From Nitrospiraceae bacterium (lineage in GTDB: Bacteria; Nitrospirota; Nitrospiria; Nitrospirales; Nitrospiraceae): 10,258 nucleotides of DNA. Shown in pieces: positions 6,692 through 10,258 of the stretch. The notes beneath the pieces were generated by a model. It was not told where the DNA came from and searched no databases. It worked only from the letters and a program-made list of their open reading frames with translations. The stretch's first letter is position 1, and each line of letters begins with the position of its first letter. The stretch covers positions 1 through 10,258 of the forward strand of contig JACVSD010000064.1 in assembly GCA_014534095.1 (NCBI GenBank), in the 5' to 3' direction. Made by a program: the position numbers and the translations under genes.

Positions 6692-6721
6692 AGAATAGTA
6701 TGGGGTTGTCGGAGGTGTCAA
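6692..6721 (-). promoter_or_regulatory. Sigma-70-type promoter for dsrE2-tusA
   Basis: On the minus strand a perfect TTGACA (6716-6721) is followed after 18 bases by TATTCT (6692-6697), a 4 of 6 match to TATAAT. Transcription would start near 6685, giving a leader of about 42 bases that contains the good Shine-Dalgarno of dsrE2. Confidence 0.65.
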
Positions 6722-6750
6722 GGAAGCCCGCGCCTGCTTGACCTTCCTCC
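6711..6750. repeat. Extended inverted repeat spanning both divergent -35 boxes
   Basis: GGAGG-T-GTCAAG (6711-6722) is mirrored by CTTGAC-CTT-CCTCC (6737-6750). The inner part, 6717-6742, is a 26-base dyad in which 10 of 13 position pairs are complementary. The arms contain the -35 box of each divergent promoter (6716-6721 minus, 6738-6743 plus). A second overlapping repeat, AGGAAG (6721-6726) and CTTCCT (6743-6748), is interleaved. The position suits an operator for a dimeric regulator controlling both directions; that role is inference. Confidence 0.45.
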
Positions 6751-6766
6751 ATCGGCTCGTTATAGT
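6738..6766 (+). promoter_or_regulatory. Sigma-70-type promoter for the Rieske oxygenase
   Basis: TTGACC (6738-6743, 5 of 6) is followed after exactly 17 bases by TATAGT (6761-6766, 5 of 6). Transcription would begin near 6773. The TTG of the -35 box is in frame with the oxygenase and could be mistaken for its start; the promoter instead supports the ATG at 6804. Confidence 0.7.
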
Positions 6767-6803
6767 CCCGCAACCTGCGACCGACGGCCGCTCCCTTCCT
6801 CCG

Positions 6804-7886
6804 ATGAACACACCACTGATACCTGAAACTGTGTCGACAAAAACGGCCCCTCTGTTGGGTTTTTGGTATCCTGCCGTACCGAGCCATACCCTGGGTCGCG
6901 GAACCATGAAGGCCCTGATGATGCTCGGATTACCAATCGTCCTCTGCCGTGATCGCACCGGCGGGCTGGCCGCCATGCGGGACATCTGTCCCCATCGCGG
7001 CATGCCCCTCTCGTTTGGCCGGTTCGACGGGGATCGGGTGCACTGTTCCTATCACGGGTGGCAGTTCGACACGAACGGCCGCTGCCGACACATTCCTGCG
7101 CTGGTCCAAGGGGATGGCCTGCAAACCGACAAGGTCGGTATCCTTACCTATCCGGCGGAGGAAACGGATGGGATGATCTGGGTGTACATTCCAGATGAGC
7201 GGGGCAAGACCGTGTCATTGCCACCCGTCCCTCGGCTGCCGCTGCCCTCAGAGCCGCAGCAGTCGTTTCACATTTCGCTCACCTATACGTGCACCGCGGA
7301 TGACGGCATTATCGGCTTGATCGATCCGGTACACGGACCCTATGTCCATTCCTGGTGGCGCAGTGATGCCCGAATGCACGAGAAAACCAAGGTCTTCGAG
7401 CCCATCCCGAACGGCTTTCGCATGGTCGCCCATGAACCCGCTAGAAATAGCGGGCCCTTTCACTGGCTGGAACGGCTCTACGGCGGACCGCTGAGGACCA
7501 CGATCGATTTCATCCTTCCGAACCAACGAGTGGAATTCATGCAATGCGGACGATTCTGGGTGGCCAATCGCCTGATGGCCACACCGGTCAGCGACATGGA
7601 ATGCCGCGTAGATTTCTCCGCACTGTGGCATGGCCTCAACTGGGTGCCGTTCGGCAATCTCATCTTCCGGTCCCTCACCAGAATGTTCCTGGGACAGGAC
7701 GAGCGGGCGATGAAACATTTGGCCGTGGGTTTACGCCATAAACCCTCGTCGATGTTCATCGGGGATGCCGACATGCCGGCTAAATGGTATTACAAACTAA
7801 AAGCGGCTCACCTCGCGTCCGTCCAAACGGGACAGCCGATGGAACATCCACTCAAAGAGCGTGTGACACTCCGGTGGAGAAGCTGA
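6804..7886 (+). CDS. Rieske [2Fe-2S] non-heme iron oxygenase, alpha-subunit type
   Basis: Rieske oxygenases take electrons through a [2Fe-2S] cluster to a mononuclear iron that activates O2 for hydroxylation, demethylation or ring opening. From ATG 6804 the protein has 360 residues. The Rieske ligands are in CPHRG (Cys62, His64) and CSYHGW (Cys81, His84), with the canonical spacing of 16 residues between His64 and Cys81. The iron site follows at IDPVHGPYVH: Asp174, His177 and His182 (D-x2-H-x4-H, as in naphthalene dioxygenase). The third, acidic ligand may be in FLGQDERA, but that is a guess. Single-component domain order and length resemble the pheophorbide a oxygenase/vanillate demethylase type more than two-subunit ring dioxygenases. 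No reductase or ferredoxin gene is adjacent, and the substrate cannot be inferred. There is no clear Shine-Dalgarno. It is divergent from dsrE2-tusA. Confidence 0.92.
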   Translation: MNTPLIPETVSTKTAPLLGFWYPAVPSHTLGRGTMKALMMLGLPIVLCRDRTGGLAAMRDICPHRGMPLSFGRFDGDRVHCSYHGWQFDTNGRCRHIPALVQGDGLQTDKVGILTYPAEETDGMIWVYIPDERGKTVSLPPVPRLPLPSEPQQSFHISLTYTCTADDGIIGLIDPVHGPYVHSWWRSDARMHEKTKVFEPIPNGFRMVAHEPARNSGPFHWLERLYGGPLRTTIDFILPNQRVEFMQCGRFWVANRLMATPVSDMECRVDFSALWHGLNWVPFGNLIFRSLTRMFLGQDERAMKHLAVGLRHKPSSMFIGDADMPAKWYYKLKAAHLASVQTGQPMEHPLKERVTLRWRS

Positions 7887-7900
7887 TCTCCGAGTGTTAC
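7863..7900. terminator. Bulged hairpin at the oxygenase stop codon, between convergent genes
   Basis: Positions 7863-7871 pair with 7892-7900 (9 pairs, one G-U). After a 4-base bulge (CGGT), 7876-7880 pair with 7887-7891 around the loop AGCTGA. The oxygenase stop codon TGA (7884-7886) is in that loop. No T-run follows in either direction, so simple intrinsic termination is doubtful; an mRNA 3'-end structure or Rho-assisted site is possible. Confidence 0.45.
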
Positions 7901-7932
7901 TTGCCCGGTCATTCGCGTGCTAAAGACCTCAC

Positions 7933-9945
7933 TCACTGTTTGTCATCTCCGGTCGCCAAAACAAGACCCATGGCGCGCCGGATCTGGTCGCGCGTTCCCA
8001 ATAACACAATGATATCTCCCGCCAGAAGCCTCGTTTTTTCAGCCGGGTTCGATTGGGTTACACCACTCCGGGTCCAGGCAATGACGGAGGCGCCGGTCCT
8101 CGGGCGAATAGCCACTTGAGCCAGCGACTTGCCCGCTGCCGGGGAGTCTTCCTCGATCCGGCATGTCTCTACCTCCACATCCTTCAGCGTGCCTCCGCGT
8201 AAATGATGCGCAAGCTCGGGCAGTTGGCTTCGACGCAGCAATGCATAGCCTTCACGCCTGATCTGCTCCGCTTTTTCCACGACAAACTCCTGCGGCATAT
8301 TGTAGGTTCGGAGCACCAACGCGAAAATCTCAATGGAGGTTTCAAATTCCTCGGGGACCACATCGTCCGCTCCTAGTTGATGCAATTCTTCCAGCTCGCG
8401 CAAATATCGGGTTCTGACCACAATATGGAGTTTGGGGTTCAGCGCTCTGGCCACCTGAACCGCGCGACGGGCCATGAACGGATCCGAAATGGCGACGACG
8501 AGAACTTTCGCGTCTTCGACTTTCACATGGCGAAGAACGTGAGGGTTGGTCGCGTCACCGTAGTAGAGCGAGATTCCATGCTGCGCCTCACGGCGCACGG
8601 TGTCGCCATCCAAATCCAACGCGATGTACGGGACCTCGGTTTCCCCGAGGACACGGGCGAGATTTCTCCCATTCAGACCATAGCCCACGATGATGACGTG
8701 ATCCTTGATGCGCAGATGCCGCCCTTCTGTTTCGAGCACATGCGCGGTCGTGCGGTCAGGAAACCACCGGCGCATACGCTGCACAGCCTCCACCCGTCGA
8801 GCGACATGGGGAGACCATTGCATGAGGAAAGGAGTGATAATCATTGAGCAGACCGAAACAGCAAGGAAGACCTGATACGGCGAGCCGGAGAGCAGCCCGT
8901 GCTCCTGGCCGACCTGTGCGAGGATGAAACTGAATTCCCCCACTTGGGCCAGGGCGATCCCCGCCATCACGGCGGCTCGCGGCGGGGCGGCGACGGCCAA
9001 CACGGCTCCTGCCCCAGCCAGAAACTTCACGACTAGAATCACGCCCAATAAGCCGGTCACGACACCGGGGTACTGCAACAGGACGCGCCAGTCCATCAGG
9101 ATCCCGATGGACACGAAAAACAGACTGTTAAAACTATCCCGGAACGGCAGCACCTCGGCCATGGCCTGATGACTGTACTCGGACTCCGAGATGACCAAAC
9201 CGGCGATGAAGGCTCCTAATGCCAGTGAAAGCCCGCCCAGTGAGGTGAGCCAGGCAATCCCAAGACAGAGGACAATGATGGTCAGCAAGAACAACTCGCG
9301 GCTCCGACTGCGCACGATGTGCTCCAATACCTTCGGAACCGCATACCAGGCGGCGGCCACGACAAGCCCCACGACGATGCCAGCTTTGGCCAGGGTCATA
9401 AGAATGGAAACCATCGCGGCCCCATCCGGGCTGGCCAAGATGGGAACCAGCAGAATCATCGGCACGACCGCCAAGTCCTGGAAGATCAGAATACCGATCG
9501 CCGCACGCCCGTGGAACGAGTCGCTTTCTCCGCTCGCCGCCAGAGCTTTGAGCACAATGGCCGTACTGCTCAAGGACAGCAGAAAGCCCCAGAAGACGGC
9601 CTGCTGCCAGGGCAACCCCGCCGCCATCGACGCCAGCCAGACAACGACGACGACCCCGCCGACCTGGATCGGCGCGGCGATGAACAAGAGCCGTCGCAAC
9701 GAATTGAGCTGGACGAGCGAGAATTCGATGCCGATCGTAAACAGCAGAAGGACCACGCCGATCTCAGCAAGGATCTGCACGGTCCCGATATCGGAGATGA
9801 GATTGAATCCGTGGGGTCCAATCAGCGCGCCGGCTACCAGAAAGCCGGCGATGGAGGGCAGCCGAAATTGGTGAAAAACGAAGACGACCGCAATCGAAAC
9901 GGTAAAGATGACCAGTAAGTTTCCCAGCACGCCGTAGTCAGTCAT
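7933..9945 (-). CDS. Kef-type monovalent cation/proton antiporter (CPA2) with RCK domain
   Basis: This 670-residue inner-membrane transporter exchanges K+ or Na+ for protons and is gated by a cytoplasmic nucleotide-binding domain. Residues about 5-380 hold roughly 12-13 hydrophobic segments of the Na+/H+ exchanger fold, including GFLVAGALIGPHG, LLLFTIGIEFSL and the family's ion-path motif FQDLAVVP (Gln156, Asp157). Residues about 414-530 form a TrkA-N/RCK domain with the Rossmann motif GYGLNGRNLA (Gly421, Gly423, Gly426) and an acidic ALDLD end of strand 2. Residues about 585-665 form a TrkA-C ligand domain (VETCRIEEDSPAAGKSL, LLAGDIIVLLG). Length and domain order match KefB/KefC-like proteins that have an added TrkA-C domain. 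No KefF/KefG-type ancillary gene is adjacent, so glutathione gating should not be assumed. ATG 9945 fits the first membrane helix, although no good Shine-Dalgarno is visible. Confidence 0.93.
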   Translation of the reverse strand: MTDYGVLGNLLVIFTVSIAVVFVFHQFRLPSIAGFLVAGALIGPHGFNLISDIGTVQILAEIGVVLLLFTIGIEFSLVQLNSLRRLLFIAAPIQVGGVVVVVWLASMAAGLPWQQAVFWGFLLSLSSTAIVLKALAASGESDSFHGRAAIGILIFQDLAVVPMILLVPILASPDGAAMVSILMTLAKAGIVVGLVVAAAWYAVPKVLEHIVRSRSRELFLLTIIVLCLGIAWLTSLGGLSLALGAFIAGLVISESEYSHQAMAEVLPFRDSFNSLFFVSIGILMDWRVLLQYPGVVTGLLGVILVVKFLAGAGAVLAVAAPPRAAVMAGIALAQVGEFSFILAQVGQEHGLLSGSPYQVFLAVSVCSMIITPFLMQWSPHVARRVEAVQRMRRWFPDRTTAHVLETEGRHLRIKDHVIIVGYGLNGRNLARVLGETEVPYIALDLDGDTVRREAQHGISLYYGDATNPHVLRHVKVEDAKVLVVAISDPFMARRAVQVARALNPKLHIVVRTRYLRELEELHQLGADDVVPEEFETSIEIFALVLRTYNMPQEFVVEKAEQIRREGYALLRRSQLPELAHHLRGGTLKDVEVETCRIEEDSPAAGKSLAQVAIRPRTGASVIAWTRSGVTQSNPAEKTRLLAGDIIVLLGTRDQIRRAMGLVLATGDDKQ

Positions 9946-9959
9946 AGCCCGTCGTCGTG

Positions 9960-9988
9960 ATCCTAAGTGGTTCTTGGCCGATTAGGAT
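9960..9988. repeat. Inverted repeat upstream of the antiporter gene
   Basis: ATCCTAA (9960-9966) and TTAGGAT (9982-9988) form a perfect 7-base inverted repeat with a 15-base spacer. It is 15 bases upstream of the antiporter ATG, so it lies in the promoter or leader. A 10-base palindrome, CACTCGAGTG, sits further upstream at 10005-10014. The repeat could be an operator or, on the minus-strand RNA, a leader hairpin close to the ribosome-binding region. Confidence 0.4.
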
Positions 9989-10063
9989 TTCATACATCGC
10001 GATCCACTCGAGTGAGCCCTATGGAAGACCATGCGATAATCAGCAGCAACTTGGATACAGCGC

Positions 10064-10082
10064 GCCGCAGGATACCTGAGGC
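10064..10082. repeat. Near-palindrome in the leader of the HAD gene
   Basis: GCCGCAGG-ATA-CCTGAGGC is symmetric at 7 of 8 pairs around a 3-base centre. It is 51 bases upstream of the HAD hydrolase ATG. It could be an operator half-site pair or a small hairpin. No convincing promoter was seen for that gene in the 9946-10132 gap. Confidence 0.3.
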
Positions 10083-10132
10083 CGCTATGAGGGACAAGGC
10101 ATAGGTGCTGAGTCCGAAAGGCGGTGTAAGGC

Positions 10133-10258
10133 ATGAATCGTGCGATCATCTTCGATTTCAACGGCGTCCTGGCTGACGACGAAGCGCCTCATGTCCTTTG
10201 CTTTCAGCAGGCACTCGCGGAGGTCGGGCTGACGCTGACCGCCGAAGAATACTACGGC
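10133..10258 (+). CDS. HAD-superfamily hydrolase, N-terminal 42 residues (runs off right edge)
   Basis: The open frame starts at ATG 10133 and continues to the window edge. It opens with a HAD motif I, AIIFDFNGVLADDE, followed by a helix (HVLCFQQALAEVGLTLT) typical of the C1 cap of the beta-phosphoglucomutase/phosphoglycolate phosphatase group. Asp8 is the expected nucleophile. The second motif-I acid, two residues later, is Asn10 (codon AAC) instead of Asp. The acid is the general acid/base in HAD phosphatases and mutases, so the reaction may differ; a DxN subgroup seems likely, but I cannot see the rest of the protein. AAGG lies close before the ATG as a possible ribosome-binding site. Confidence 0.85.
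   Translation, partial: MNRAIIFDFNGVLADDEAPHVLCFQQALAEVGLTLTAEEYYG

Noticed and set aside
6738..6803. N-terminal extension of the Rieske oxygenase from a TTG codon
   Set aside because: The TTG is part of a good -35 box and the extension covers the whole promoter; the ATG at 6804 is about 30 bases after the predicted transcription start.
9191..9874. Plus-strand open frame (227 codons)
   Set aside because: It is the reverse of the antiporter membrane domain; its composition (many Ser, Thr, Met, Arg) is typical of an antisense shadow.
1..10258. Mobile element, CRISPR array, tRNA or phage defence system
   Set aside because: No direct repeat array, transposase or integrase motif, tRNA-like fold or defence-type protein was seen on either strand.

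Overview
This window looks like ordinary bacterial chromosome: about 57% GC, dense genes, short intergenic gaps, and no insertion sequences, phage genes, tRNA/rRNA genes or CRISPR arrays. The gene content and protein style are compatible with a Nitrospira-like bacterium (Nitrospirota): a TusA-DsrE2 pair, a lone DsrE-type protein, a fused formiminotransferase-cyclodeaminase, an archaeal-flavoured endonuclease III and a Kef-type antiporter. That assignment is inference from general resemblance, because nothing here is a phylogenetic marker I can place precisely.

Layout. Positions 1-1834 (minus) hold the N-terminal two thirds of DNA polymerase I, running off the left edge. It has an intact 5' nuclease domain and a 3'-5' exonuclease domain that has lost its catalytic acids. 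A small PGPGW-like membrane protein lies just upstream on the same strand (1871-2308). Divergent from it, a plus-strand pair encodes a small exported protein (2408-2782) and a DsrE-like protein (2790-3209).

From 6685 down to 3289 the minus strand carries a co-directional series. It starts with dsrE2 and tusA (sulfur-carrier proteins), which have a recognisable promoter and end in a strong intrinsic terminator. Formiminotransferase-cyclodeaminase (folate one-carbon metabolism), ribosomal protein bS21 and endonuclease III follow.

Divergent from dsrE2 is a Rieske non-heme iron oxygenase (6804-7886, plus). The two promoters face away from each other around an inverted repeat that contains both -35 boxes. 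The oxygenase converges on a 670-residue Kef-type cation/proton antiporter with a cytoplasmic RCK module (7933-9945, minus), and a sizeable hairpin sits at the junction. A HAD-family hydrolase begins at 10133 and leaves the right edge; its catalytic motif I is DxN instead of DxD.

Genes that may work together: dsrE2 and tusA in cytoplasmic sulfane-sulfur transfer, perhaps with the paralogous DsrE-like protein; and, less surely, the sulfur pair with the divergent Rieske oxygenase through a shared control region. The other genes are housekeeping (replication/repair, translation, folate, ion homeostasis). I found no clear new multi-gene system. The most interesting items are the divergent dsrE2/Rieske control region, the lost polymerase proofreading residues, the DxN HAD protein and the terminator that sits directly before the folate gene.
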